Notes under the pieces: generated by a model
What the model saw: only the letters and a program-made list of their open reading frames with translations
Told to the model about the DNA's origin: nothing
Database searches by the model: none
In this document: in pieces, positions 25,086-34,147 of the stretch
Position numbering within the stretch: position 1 is the stretch's first letter
How the letters are laid out: each line of letters starts with the position of its first letter
Assembly (NCBI GenBank): GCA_035647855.1
Contig: DASRMP010000019.1
Span: 1 to 48,023, forward strand
Source: JAAZBW01 sp035647855
Lineage (GTDB): Bacteria > Actinomycetota > Actinomycetes > Actinomycetales > Actinomycetaceae
DNA: 48,023 nt
Reading direction: 5' to 3'
Program-made: the position numbers and the translations under genes

Positions 25086-27422
25086 ATGCGTATTTCCAGG
25101 ACCAGATCGGTCCGCCCAGCCGTCGTCGCTGCGATGGCGATTACATTGTCCCTTGCGATGTCCGCCTGTCAGGGCGATGCCGCAACCGAAACCGAGTCAC
25201 CCGGCGAGCCGACCACCGCGGCGCAGGAGTCCCCCGCAGCCCCGGACGGTGCGCCCACGTTGGGGGCCACCGTCAAAGAGATCATCGAGGTCGACGGCGA
25301 GTCGTTCAAGGATCTCAACGGCAGCGGCGAACTCGACGCCTACGAAGACTGGCGGTTGCCCGCCGATCAGCGGGTGGCAGATCTCGTGGCCGCCATGACA
25401 ATTGAGGAGAAGTCCGGCCTCATGCTCATCGACACGCTGAACGCCGAATGCGGCGGCGAGTTGGGTGAGAACGCGGAGGACTACCTCAACACCCAGCAGA
25501 TGCGTCGCTTCATCTTCCGCAACACGGTGGTCGAGGACGCCACAGAATGCGAGGCGGCCACGGGTTTGAGCGGTTCGGTCATCACCGCCGAAGAGGCGGC
25601 GACCTTCATGAACGCCATGCAGGAGGCGGCGGAGGGTTCCCGGCTGGGTATCCCTGTGCTGTACAAGTCGAACGCGCGCAACCACATCGATCCCCTCGCC
25701 GTGCCAGGCGTGAACACTGCCGGTGGCTCCATGACCGCTTTCCCGAAGGAAGCCGGTCTTGCAGCAGCGGCGCTGGGCGCTCAGGCGGCGAATGGTGCCG
25801 AGCCGACGGATGGCGACATGTCGGTCATCCAAGAGTTCGCCGAGGTGATGGGCGCCGAGTGGTCGGCAATCGGTCTGCGTGGCATGTACGGCTACATGGC
25901 CGACCTGTCCACCGAGCCGCGCTGGTACCGCACGCACGAGACGTTCACGGAGGATGCCGACCTCAACGCCAACATCATGCGGACGCTCGTCGAGAGCCTC
26001 CAGGGCGAGATGGATGAGGAGACGGGCAGCTCGCTGTCCCCCGATACAGACGTTGCGCTGACACTGAAGCACTTCCCGGGCGGCGGCCCGCAGGAGCTGG
26101 GACTTGACCCCCACTACTCGTTCGGCAAGACACAGGTCTACCCGGGCGGCGCTTTCGGAGAACACCTGAAGCCCTTCCAGGCCGCCATCGACGCCGGCGT
26201 GAGCTCGATCATGCCTTACTACGGCGTCCCCGTTGACGTGACCTACGAAGGCGTGACCTTTGACGAGACCGGTATGGCATTCAGCGAGCAGATCGTCACC
26301 GGTCTGCTGCGCGACCAGCTGGGATTCGAGGGGTACGTGAACTCTGACACCGGGATCATCGAGGACCGCGCGTGGGGCCTCGAGGAGAACACCGTGCCCG
26401 AGCGGGTGGCAGCGGCCATCAACGGCGGCACGGACACCCTCTCCGGTTTCCACGACCTCTCCACGATCACGAACCTCGTGAGCGAAGGACTCATCACCGA
26501 GGATCGGGTCAACGAAGCTGCGACCAGCCTGCTGACCCCGATGTTCCAAATGGGCCTGTTCGAGAACCCTTACGTGGACGCCGCGGCAGCGAACGATGCA
26601 GTCGGCAGCGACGCCAACGCCGAGATCGGTCTCGAGATGCAGCGCGCTTCGCAGGTTCTCCTGCAGAACAACACGGACGATTCCGGCGCAGCCACGCTGC
26701 CCATGGAAGCCGGCGCCACGGTATACGTGCTCGGCAACCTTCCGGCGGAGTCCGTGGAGGCGTACGGGTTCACGGTCATCGACGGAAACGCCACCCCGCG
26801 TCCCTCCGCAGCCGACGCCGACTACCTGCTCGTGAACATGTCCGCGAGGAACGACCGTGAAGCCACTCAGCAGTACACCAGCAGGGACTACGAGAACCAC
26901 CCGGTGAACCCGATGGTGCTCGAAGGTGTCGCAGGACTGGACGGCGAGTCCAACTTCGGCGAAACCGATGCGTGCATCGCCTTCGGCGCCGAGGAGTGCA
27001 CCGACGACACGCTCATGTTCGGCGGTTCACTGCCCTGGGAGTCCGACATCCTGGACTTCACCGGTATGGCCGAAGCGGAAAGCTGGGAGGTCGTGCCCGG
27101 CCTCGACGTCGTCCAAGAGGCCATGGCGGAGATCGGCGACCCCAACAAGGTGATCCTGTCGATCTACTTCCGTCAGCCCTACGTCCTTGACGAGGCCAGT
27201 GGCCTGCGGGACGCCGGCGCGATCGTGGCCAACTTCGGCGCGTCCGACACGGCCATGCTCGACGTGCTCTCGGGTGAGTATGCTCCCACGGGCCGGATGC
27301 CGTTCGCGCTCGCGGGCACACGGCAGGCCATCATCGATCAGGACACCGATCTGCCGGGCTACAAGGAGACCGCCGATGGTGAACTCTTCGCATACGGCTT
27401 CGGCCTGACCTACGAGGAGTAG
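25086..27422 (+). CDS. Glycoside hydrolase family 3 lipoprotein
   Basis: From the ATG at 25086 the product has 778 residues and starts with a lipoprotein signal (basic MRISRTRSVR, hydrophobic core, AMSAC with Cys28), so it should be anchored outside the membrane. A Thr/Pro/Ala-rich spacer follows. Residues 76-87 (DLNGSGELDAYE) fit the calcium-binding EF-hand/dockerin loop. The GH3 domain shows TLKHFPGGGPQ and GFEGYVNSDTGIIEDRAWGL with the likely nucleophile Asp in NSDTG; the C-terminal GH3 domain ends in LPGYKETADGELFAYGFGLT. It probably trims beta-glucosides or xylosides outside the cell. The longer frame from 24915 lacks a signal sequence and is rejected. Confidence 0.92.
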   Translation: MRISRTRSVRPAVVAAMAITLSLAMSACQGDAATETESPGEPTTAAQESPAAPDGAPTLGATVKEIIEVDGESFKDLNGSGELDAYEDWRLPADQRVADLVAAMTIEEKSGLMLIDTLNAECGGELGENAEDYLNTQQMRRFIFRNTVVEDATECEAATGLSGSVITAEEAATFMNAMQEAAEGSRLGIPVLYKSNARNHIDPLAVPGVNTAGGSMTAFPKEAGLAAAALGAQAANGAEPTDGDMSVIQEFAEVMGAEWSAIGLRGMYGYMADLSTEPRWYRTHETFTEDADLNANIMRTLVESLQGEMDEETGSSLSPDTDVALTLKHFPGGGPQELGLDPHYSFGKTQVYPGGAFGEHLKPFQAAIDAGVSSIMPYYGVPVDVTYEGVTFDETGMAFSEQIVTGLLRDQLGFEGYVNSDTGIIEDRAWGLEENTVPERVAAAINGGTDTLSGFHDLSTITNLVSEGLITEDRVNEAATSLLTPMFQMGLFENPYVDAAAANDAVGSDANAEIGLEMQRASQVLLQNNTDDSGAATLPMEAGATVYVLGNLPAESVEAYGFTVIDGNATPRPSAADADYLLVNMSARNDREATQQYTSRDYENHPVNPMVLEGVAGLDGESNFGETDACIAFGAEECTDDTLMFGGSLPWESDILDFTGMAEAESWEVVPGLDVVQEAMAEIGDPNKVILSIYFRQPYVLDEASGLRDAGAIVANFGASDTAMLDVLSGEYAPTGRMPFALAGTRQAIIDQDTDLPGYKETADGELFAYGFGLTYEE

Positions 27423-27487
27423 GCCACCTCCGGTCACCGATTCCCGGTGACCAATCCTCGGTGACCAATCCTCGGTCACCAACGACA

Positions 27488-27515
27488 CGGACCCCCTGCT
27501 CCGGCAGGGGGTCCG
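27488..27515. terminator. Strong hairpin after GH3 gene
   Basis: CGGACCCCCTG pairs perfectly with CAGGGGGTCCG across a 6-base loop (11-base stem), 66 bases after the GH3 stop. There is no T-run, as is common in actinobacterial terminators. GGTGACCAATCCTC is repeated just upstream (about 27450-27475). Confidence 0.65.
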
Positions 27516-27623
27516 GCGTTTCCGGAAGGGGAGCGAAGCGACCTCCGTGGCTGCCGCGCACAAGCGCAAGCTCGCCGCGCCAACGGCGCGCTCACCTGCC
27601 CGAACACGTGGCACGCTCGTCCC

Positions 27624-30566
27624 ATGGCCCGCCTCACACTCCCCCTCGACGCGCCGGAGGCCACGCTCGCGCGCGTCGGCGGCAAGGCGCTCAACCTCAT
27701 CCGCCTCACCCACGCCGGCTTCCGCGTGCCGCCGGGCTTCCTCATCACGACGACGGCGTACGCCACCTTCGTAACCGCGAACCACCTCGACGTCGTCATC
27801 GCCGACGCCCTCGACGACGACGCCGCCTCCCCGAACCCGGCCCTCGCAAGTCCCACCACGATCGAGCAGGCCTCCGCCACGGTCCGCGAGGCCTTCCGCG
27901 CCGGCACGATCCCGCCCGCCGTCAGCGACGAGATTCTCGCCGCCTCCGCCAGGCACTTCCGAACCGCCACCACCCCTCTCGCCGTCCGGTCCTCGGCCAC
28001 CGCCGAGGACCTCCCCGGCTTCTCGTTCGCGGGCCAGCAGGACACCTTCCTGAACGTCGTCGGCGAGGAACACTTGCTCACGGCCGTTGTCGACTGCTGG
28101 TCCAGCCTCTGGACCGCCCGCGCCATCGGCTACCGCCTTCGCAACAACATCCCGAACGGTGGCATCGGCCTCGCCGTCGTCGTCCAGCGTCTCATCACCG
28201 CCAAGGCCAGCGGCGTCCTCTTCACCGCCGATCCCCTCACCGGGATCCGCTCCCGCACCGTCGTCGACGCCGTCCGCGGCCTCGGCGACACCCTCGTCTC
28301 CGGTCAGGTGGACCCGGACCACTGGGAGGTCAACCCGGACGGCCGTGTCCTCAACGCCGTGCCGATCCATCCCGACGAACCAGTCCTCACCGACTCCCAG
28401 GTCAGAGAACTCACCGCCCTCGCCCAGCGCATCCAGGCCGAGTACGGCGGCACGCCGCAGGACGTCGAATGGGCTCTCGATCACAAGAACCAGATACACG
28501 TCCTCCAAGCCCGCCCCATCACCTCCCTCTTTCCCATCCCGGAAGTCCCGATCCCGGAAGTCCCGATCCCGGAAGCCCCGATCCCGGAAGCCCCGATCCC
28601 GGAAGTCCCCGCCGTCTCAGGGGGACCTCGTCTGCGGCAGGCCCCCGGAGTGACGGAGGGCGCCCGCCGCCACATCCGACCCGCCTCCGACGCCGACGCC
28701 CTCTGGTTCTCCGTCGGCGCGTTCCAGGGCATGCTTCGCCCGATCACCCCCGCCGGTCGTGACGTGCTCATCCACCTGGTGTGCGGCGCCGCAGTGGTCT
28801 TCGCCGGCCGGCCCGCAGCTCCGGAAACGCAGCAGTTCATCGGTGTCGCCGGCGGGAGACTGTGGGCTCGCGTGGACGGCCTCCTCCGCCACCCGTTCGG
28901 CGCCCGGGTGTTGCCGGCGATGCTCAAGTTCGGCGAACCAGGCACCGGCGCCATCATCCGCAAGTTGCAGGACGATCCCCGTTGGGCACCGACGTCCGCG
29001 CTCCCGTCGCCCCGGTCGATGCTCCCGGCGCTGCGGTTCGGGCGCCGCGTGGTCCTCGGGATGCCGCTCAGCCTCGCCGCGCCCTGGGAGCGCCGCCGTC
29101 GCTTCGACTCCCGGTTGGCATCATTCGTCGACGACGGCGTCTCCTCCCAACTCGCCGCCTCCCAGGAACCGGATCCTGGCACCAGGCTCGAACGCCGCCT
29201 CGCCGCTGCCGAACAGAGCCTCGCCACCGGCCTGGCGATCGCGTTCGCGAACTTCGCGCCGATCATGGGCCCGGCAGGAATGCTGATGGCCGTCCTCGGC
29301 CGGATCGCGAAACGCGCCGGCCCCGAGGCCTCAAGCCTGCCCATGGACGTGCTCCGAGCCCTGCCCGGCAACCCGACCACTGCCATGGACCTCGCCCTGT
29401 GGGACGCGGCCGCCGCGATCCGCGAGGATCCGGCCGCGCTCGCCGCCGTGGTAGAAACCGACCCGGCCGAACTCGCCGCCCGCTTCACCGCCAACGAACT
29501 CCCGGCCTCGGCCACCACGCCCGTCTCCGAGTTCCTCGCCGAGTTCGGCATGCGGGGGGTCGCCGAGATCGACCTCGGCGCTCCCCGCTGGCGCGATGAC
29601 CCCACGCAGGTCTTCGCCACTCTCCAGAGCTACCTCCGCATCGACTCCGCCGCAGTGTCAGGCGCCGCTCGCGGCACTGCGCCTGACACCATTCACGCCG
29701 ACGGCCTGCGCATCGCCGAGGCCGCCCAGAACCGGCTCATCGAACTCGTCCGAGCCCGCAGCTCCCTGACCCTGGCAGCTCTCATCCGCTTCGTGACCAG
29801 TCGCCTGCGCATCCTGCTCGGCGCCCGCGAGACCCCGAAGTTCGCACTCGTCCAGCTGATCGGCCACATCCGTGAGGGTCTCCTCGCCTCCGGCCGCGAT
29901 CTCACCGGCCAAGGCCTCCTCGAGCGGTCCGACGATGTCTGTTTCCTTCACTTCAACGAGCTGCAGGCGCTCACCGATTCGCTCCGCAGACACGTCTCCG
30001 GTGAAACCTCGCGCGCCTCGCAATCCGAGACGCGCTCACAGGCGGACGCGAGGCTTGAACGCGCCATCCGAGAGCTCGTCGCCACCCGCCGCGCCGGCCA
30101 CGACCGCGAGATGCGCCGCCGCCAGATCCCCCGCCTCATCGCCGGCGACGGTCACGCCTGGTACGAGGGCCTCACCGGGGCCGCCGCCGGCGGAATCCAA
30201 GGCAGTCCCGTCTCTCCCGGCATCGCCGAGGGCATCGTGCGCATCGTCCACGACCCCACCACCGCCCGGCTCGAAGCAGGCGAAATCCTCGTCTGCGCCG
30301 GCACCGACCCGGCCTGGACCCCGCTCTTCCTCACTGCGGCGGGCGTGATCACTGAGGTAGGAGGCTTGATGACGCACGGGGCGGTGGTCGCGCGGGAGTT
30401 CGGCCTCCCCGCCGTCGTCGGCGTGCATGGCGCCACCACCCGCCTGCCCACCGGCACCCGCATCCGCCTCGACGGCGCCACCGGCCTGATCGAAGTCCTC
30501 ACCGAATCCCATAGAACGAGTGACGATCCTTCGAGCAGCCGACACGGACCGTACGCCCTACACTGA
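27624..30566 (+). CDS. PEP-synthase-like phosphotransferase, rifamycin-phosphotransferase architecture
   Basis: The 980-residue protein starts with the ATP-binding domain of PEP synthase/PPDK (GGKALNLIRLTHAGFRVPPG, AVRSSATAEDLPGFSFAGQQ). A linker of five IPE[V/A]P repeats follows near residues 305-329, then a long middle domain, then at the C-terminus the swivelling His domain with GGLMTHGAVVAREFGLPAVV; the His is near residue 916. Only about 60 residues follow, so the C-terminal PEP-binding barrel of true PEP synthases is missing. That order (ATP, substrate, His) is that of rifamycin phosphotransferases, which pass the beta-phosphate of ATP to the drug. The substrate here is unproven, and no rifamycin-associated promoter element was seen upstream. 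No obvious ribosome site precedes the ATG. Confidence 0.82.
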   Translation: MARLTLPLDAPEATLARVGGKALNLIRLTHAGFRVPPGFLITTTAYATFVTANHLDVVIADALDDDAASPNPALASPTTIEQASATVREAFRAGTIPPAVSDEILAASARHFRTATTPLAVRSSATAEDLPGFSFAGQQDTFLNVVGEEHLLTAVVDCWSSLWTARAIGYRLRNNIPNGGIGLAVVVQRLITAKASGVLFTADPLTGIRSRTVVDAVRGLGDTLVSGQVDPDHWEVNPDGRVLNAVPIHPDEPVLTDSQVRELTALAQRIQAEYGGTPQDVEWALDHKNQIHVLQARPITSLFPIPEVPIPEVPIPEAPIPEAPIPEVPAVSGGPRLRQAPGVTEGARRHIRPASDADALWFSVGAFQGMLRPITPAGRDVLIHLVCGAAVVFAGRPAAPETQQFIGVAGGRLWARVDGLLRHPFGARVLPAMLKFGEPGTGAIIRKLQDDPRWAPTSALPSPRSMLPALRFGRRVVLGMPLSLAAPWERRRRFDSRLASFVDDGVSSQLAASQEPDPGTRLERRLAAAEQSLATGLAIAFANFAPIMGPAGMLMAVLGRIAKRAGPEASSLPMDVLRALPGNPTTAMDLALWDAAAAIREDPAALAAVVETDPAELAARFTANELPASATTPVSEFLAEFGMRGVAEIDLGAPRWRDDPTQVFATLQSYLRIDSAAVSGAARGTAPDTIHADGLRIAEAAQNRLIELVRARSSLTLAALIRFVTSRLRILLGARETPKFALVQLIGHIREGLLASGRDLTGQGLLERSDDVCFLHFNELQALTDSLRRHVSGETSRASQSETRSQADARLERAIRELVATRRAGHDREMRRRQIPRLIAGDGHAWYEGLTGAAAGGIQGSPVSPGIAEGIVRIVHDPTTARLEAGEILVCAGTDPAWTPLFLTAAGVITEVGGLMTHGAVVAREFGLPAVVGVHGATTRLPTGTRIRLDGATGLIEVLTESHRTSDDPSSSRHGPYALH
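28536..28610. repeat. 15-base in-frame tandem repeat, 5 copies
   Basis: Five copies of ATCCCGGAAGYCCCG encode Ile-Pro-Glu-(Val/Ala)-Pro in the linker after the ATP-binding domain. The 15-base period keeps the frame, so linker length could vary between strains. Confidence 0.95.
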
Positions 30567-30573
30567 GTTTGCA

Positions 30574-30599
30574 GCCCGTGGAAAGAAGCGGTCACGGGC
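30574..30599. terminator. Hairpin after phosphotransferase gene
   Basis: GCCCGTG and CACGGGC form a perfect 7-base stem with a 12-base loop, 8 bases after the stop codon. There is no T-run. It separates the phosphotransferase from the second polysaccharide operon. Confidence 0.5.
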
Positions 30600-30629
30600 C
30601 TGCGGCGTGTGGTGGACAGGGGAGTGAGT

Positions 30630-30767
30630 ATGCCGCATCATTTTGACGTGCAACGGGCGGACGGCGCAGGATCATGCAACCGCCACGGGTGGCGTGAACG
30701 CACTCGCAAAGACGACTGCGTGATGCCCGGATGCGCGGAACGCCATGAAGGAAGGGCTGGAACATGA
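30630..30767 (+). CDS. Small ORF, 45 residues, coupled to glycosyltransferase gene
   Basis: ATG at 30630 follows AGGGGAGTGAGT, a good ribosome site. The frame (MPHHFDVQRADGAGSC...) ends in a TGA that overlaps the ATG of the next gene (ATGA), as real gene pairs in this operon do. It has three Cys and several His/Arg in its second half (SCNRHGWRERTRKDDCVMPG, then CAERH), so a small zinc-binding peptide or a translated leader is possible. No family is recognised. It could still be a chance frame. Confidence 0.45.
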   Translation: MPHHFDVQRADGAGSCNRHGWRERTRKDDCVMPGCAERHEGRAGT

Positions 30768-31987
30768 GAGTTCTGGTTGTCTCCCAGTATTACGCCCCGG
30801 AGGACCATGCATACGCTCAAACGGTTGCTCAGGGTTTGGCGAAAAGAGGCAACTCCGTCCGCGTGCTCACTGGTTACCCCAACTATCCTGAAGGGCGCCT
30901 GTTCGAGGGATACACGCAGAAGCTTCGTTCCTACGAAAAGGACGGAGCCGTTAACGTTCTCCGCGTGCCGCTCTACGTGGATCATTCACAGGATGCGCTG
31001 AAGCGTTCCTTGAACTACCTCAGCTTCGCTGCATCCTCTGCCACTGCACGCCGCTTCGCCCGTGGCGCCGACGTCGTCTACGTATACGCAACCCAGATGA
31101 CGCCCGCGTTCGGTCCCTGGCTGGGGCGTCTCGTCGTCGGCCGGCCGTATGTACTCCATGTGCAGGATCTCTGGCCGGATTCGATCACTGGTTCATCGCT
31201 GATTCCGGGCAGGTTCAAATCACGCGCAGTGGCCGCGGTACTCAACCCCTGGATGCGCAGCGTCTACAGACACGCGAGCGCCACGATCGGCATAGCCCCA
31301 ACGATGGTCGAGACGCTCATTGAGCGGGGCGCACCCAGGGACCGTGCCCACTTGGTCTACAACTTCGGCGACGAGGAATCCCCCAACGGTCACAAGCCCC
31401 GCTCCGCACGGACCAACGGCGGCGTCAGGATCGTGTACGCCGGCAATGTGGGTGTCATGCAGGATCTCGAACATGCCGTCCAGGCCGCCCACCGCACCAA
31501 AGACGCGGGAGTTCAACTCACGATCGTCGGCGACGGCGTCGCCCTCCCTGACGTCCGCGCACACGCAGCCAGAATCGGAGCGACGAACGTCCACTTCCGC
31601 GATCCCGTACCGTTCGCGCAGATCGGCGAGATCTACGACGACGCCGACTACGCCCTTGTGACTCTCAAGGATCTGCCGGTCTTCCGGGGCACAATCCCGT
31701 CCAAGTTCCAGGACGCGCTGTCCTACGGGATGCCGGTGATCTCCACTGTCCAGGGTGATCTTCGCGGGCTCGTGGAGGAACTCGGCGTCGGTTTCACCGC
31801 CGATGCGGAGAACCCGGCGTCTCTGGCCGAGGCGTTCCGCGCGGCCGCAGCCGCGAGCGACGATGAACGGAACCAGCACCTCGAGCGATCACGCACCGCC
31901 TACGCGGAGAACTTCTCGCTGAAATCCGGTATGGATTCAATCGAGCGCATCTTGCGGGTTGCCGCGAAGGATGGCAGGAAACGATGA
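30764..31987 (+). CDS. Glycosyltransferase family 4, WbuB-like (probable L-FucNAc transferase)
   Basis: The 407-residue protein starts MRVLVVSQYYAPEDHAYAQT and has LHVQDLWPDSITGSSLIPGR, VYAGNVGVMQDLEHAVQAA and PVFRGTIPSKFQDALSYGMP, all typical of the WbuB-type GT4 group that accompanies UDP-L-FucNAc genes. The three genes for that donor follow directly, each overlapping by 4 bases or nearly so, so transfer of L-FucNAc to the lipid-linked intermediate is the natural reading. GGAAGG lies before the ATG. Confidence 0.88.
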   Translation: MRVLVVSQYYAPEDHAYAQTVAQGLAKRGNSVRVLTGYPNYPEGRLFEGYTQKLRSYEKDGAVNVLRVPLYVDHSQDALKRSLNYLSFAASSATARRFARGADVVYVYATQMTPAFGPWLGRLVVGRPYVLHVQDLWPDSITGSSLIPGRFKSRAVAAVLNPWMRSVYRHASATIGIAPTMVETLIERGAPRDRAHLVYNFGDEESPNGHKPRSARTNGGVRIVYAGNVGVMQDLEHAVQAAHRTKDAGVQLTIVGDGVALPDVRAHAARIGATNVHFRDPVPFAQIGEIYDDADYALVTLKDLPVFRGTIPSKFQDALSYGMPVISTVQGDLRGLVEELGVGFTADAENPASLAEAFRAAAAASDDERNQHLERSRTAYAENFSLKSGMDSIERILRVAAKDGRKR

Positions 31988-33054
31988 CAGAGAGGCACGG
32001 CGTGCGTTCAATCGAAGGCTCCACGATCACGATCACGGGTGGAACCGGCTCGTTCGGCTCCAACATGGCCCGCCACCTCCTCCAGCAGGGAGTCAGCCGG
32101 GTCAACATTTTCAGCCGCGATGAGACGAAGCAGGACGATATGCGGCGCCGGTTCAATGACGAGCGGATGCGCTTCTTCCTCGGCGATGTGCGTGACGCAT
32201 CCAGCATCGCCCCGGCGATGCGCGGCGCGGACTTCGTGTTCCACGCCGCTGCCCTCAAACAGGTGCCCTCATGCGAGTTCTTCCCGCAGCAGGCCGTGAT
32301 GACGAACGTCTCGGGCAGTGACAACGTCATCAGGGAAGCGGCTGCCGCCGGAGTCGAAACGCTGGTGTGTCTCAGCACCGACAAAGCGGTCTACCCGGTC
32401 AACGTCATGGGGATGTCGAAGGCGCTGATGGAGAAGACCGCCCAGGCGTTCGCGCGCAACTTCCCCGAATCAGGGATGACGATCGCGGTGACCCGCTACG
32501 GGAACGTCATGCACTCCCGGGGCTCCGTCATCCCGCTCTTCATCAGCCAGTTGCAGGCGGGCCGGCCGCTGACCGTGACCGAGCCGCGGATGACCCGGTT
32601 CCTCATGTCCCTGGCGGACTCGGTGGAACTCGTCGAACACGCCTTCATCAATGCTGACCCGGGCGATCTGTTCATAAAGAAGGCACCGGCGTCGACTGTC
32701 GAAGTGCTGGCGCGGGCCGTGGCGAGCCTGCTCGGTGAGGATGATCCCGAGATCCGGGTGATCGGTATCAGGCATGGCGAGAAGATGCATGAGACGCTGC
32801 TGAGCCGCGAGGAGATGGTCAAGGCATCGGACGAGGGCGACTATTTCCGCGTCCCGTTGGATGCGCGCTCACTGCAGTACGAGCTCTACTTCGATGAAGG
32901 CAACCGCGAGATCTCTCGCGACGACGATTACACCTCCGCGAACACGATCGAACTGGACATCGAGGGCACCAAGCAGTTGCTCCTCAGACTTCCCGAGATT
33001 CAGGAACTCCTCGGGATTCGCGCGGCCGACGTCGTCGTGGGAGCCGGCCAATGA
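31984..33054 (+). CDS. fnlA: UDP-GlcNAc 4,6-dehydratase/5-epimerase, first step to UDP-L-FucNAc
   Basis: The 356-residue extended SDR protein has the NAD-binding TITGGTGSFGSNMARHLL, FHAAALKQVPSCEFFP, and CLSTDKAVYPVNVMGMSKAL. In the last segment Met stands where most SDR enzymes have the catalytic Tyr (MGMSK for YxxxK), a feature of the soluble inverting dehydratases of the FnlA/WbjB/Cap5E type. It lacks the membrane segments of the dehydratase at 18184-20280. With the next two genes it should convert UDP-GlcNAc to UDP-N-acetyl-L-fucosamine in the cytoplasm. Confidence 0.92.
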   Translation: MTERHGVRSIEGSTITITGGTGSFGSNMARHLLQQGVSRVNIFSRDETKQDDMRRRFNDERMRFFLGDVRDASSIAPAMRGADFVFHAAALKQVPSCEFFPQQAVMTNVSGSDNVIREAAAAGVETLVCLSTDKAVYPVNVMGMSKALMEKTAQAFARNFPESGMTIAVTRYGNVMHSRGSVIPLFISQLQAGRPLTVTEPRMTRFLMSLADSVELVEHAFINADPGDLFIKKAPASTVEVLARAVASLLGEDDPEIRVIGIRHGEKMHETLLSREEMVKASDEGDYFRVPLDARSLQYELYFDEGNREISRDDDYTSANTIELDIEGTKQLLLRLPEIQELLGIRAADVVVGAGQ

Positions 33055-34145
33055 CGAGGATCGCACTGACTGGTGCGGACGGTTTCCTCGGCTGGCACAC
33101 GCGCTGCGCACTCCGGGAGACGGAGGTGGCCGCCGGCAACATCGCAGTAGGCAACGATTTCGACGCCGCAACGGCCAACCGTGCAGTCGACGGCGCCGAC
33201 CGGCTCATCCACCTCGCCGGTGTCAACCGCGCCTCCGACGCCGAGCTCCTGGATGGCAATCTGCTCTTCGCGGAGCAGATCGCGGACTCGCTTCGCCGTG
33301 CCGAGAAGCCTCCGCCAGTGGTGGTGTACTCGAACTCGATTCAGTCCGGCAACGGCACCGTGTACGGCGACGCCAAGGCGCGCGCCGGTGAGATCCTCGC
33401 CGAGGTCGCTTCCGAGCTCGGCCTCCGATTCGTCGATCTCAGGCTCCCCAACCTGTTCGGGGAACACGGCCGGCCGTTCTACAACGCCGTGACCGCCACC
33501 TTCTGCCACCTTCTTGCCGACGGCGGTGAGCCCACCGTGCAGCAGGACAAGGAGCTCACCTTGTTGCATGCGCAGGACGCCGCTGACCTGCTGATCGGGG
33601 CCACTGCCTCGCAGGACCAGGGCGGTCTGGAGCAGCGCGAGACTGTCGCCGGGTTGCTGGAGCGGCTGAAGGGCATTGCGGCAACGTATCGGACCGGTGA
33701 GATCCCTGACGTGTCCCGCAAGTTCGACCGCGATCTCTTCAACACCTACCGCTCGTACGCGTTCGCCTCCCACACGCCGATACGGCTGACGCGGCATGCG
33801 GACGCGCGTGGCTCGTTCTTCGAGATCATTCGCAGCCACGGCGGCACCGCACAGTCCTCCTTCTCGACCACAGTCCCCGGCGTCACCCGCGGCGATCACT
33901 TCCACCGCCGCAAGATCGAGCGCTTCACGGTGCTGTCCGGGCAGGCGCGTATCTCCTTGCGTCGCCTGTTCACCGATCAGGTCTTCCACTTCGACGTCGA
34001 CGGCGAAGCTCCCGTGGCCGTCGACATGCCGACGATGTGGACGCACAGCATCACGAATACCGGCGTGGAGCCGTTGTACACCTCGTTCTGGACCGACGAT
34101 CTGTTCGATCCCCAGAACCCGGACACGATTGCGGAGGTTGTCTAA
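33051..34145 (+). CDS. fnlB: Reductase of UDP-L-FucNAc pathway (epimerase plus cupin)
   Basis: The 364-residue protein has an N-terminal short SDR domain (RIALTGADGFLGWHTRC; VYSNSIQSGNGTVYGDAKAR) and a C-terminal cupin (SFSTTVPGVTRGDHFHRRKI, ERFTVLSGQARISLRRL) with His residues that can hold a metal. This two-domain layout is that of FnlB/WbjC/Cap5F, which epimerises and then reduces the 4-keto intermediate. It overlaps the dehydratase gene by 4 bases. Confidence 0.92.
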   Translation: MTRIALTGADGFLGWHTRCALRETEVAAGNIAVGNDFDAATANRAVDGADRLIHLAGVNRASDAELLDGNLLFAEQIADSLRRAEKPPPVVVYSNSIQSGNGTVYGDAKARAGEILAEVASELGLRFVDLRLPNLFGEHGRPFYNAVTATFCHLLADGGEPTVQQDKELTLLHAQDAADLLIGATASQDQGGLEQRETVAGLLERLKGIAATYRTGEIPDVSRKFDRDLFNTYRSYAFASHTPIRLTRHADARGSFFEIIRSHGGTAQSSFSTTVPGVTRGDHFHRRKIERFTVLSGQARISLRRLFTDQVFHFDVDGEAPVAVDMPTMWTHSITNTGVEPLYTSFWTDDLFDPQNPDTIAEVV

Positions 34146-34147
34146 CC

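Noticed and set aside
25197..26900. Minus-strand frame of 567 residues
   Set aside because: It is antisense to the GH3 gene, whose catalytic motifs and lipoprotein signal are clear.
27460..27623. Rifamycin-associated promoter element before the phosphotransferase-like gene
   Set aside because: I looked for the known inverted-repeat element and saw only unrelated GC-rich sequence and the terminator-like hairpin.
31984..33054. Second copy of the membrane dehydratase
   Set aside because: It lacks membrane helices and has Met in place of the catalytic Tyr, so it is the soluble FnlA type with a different role.
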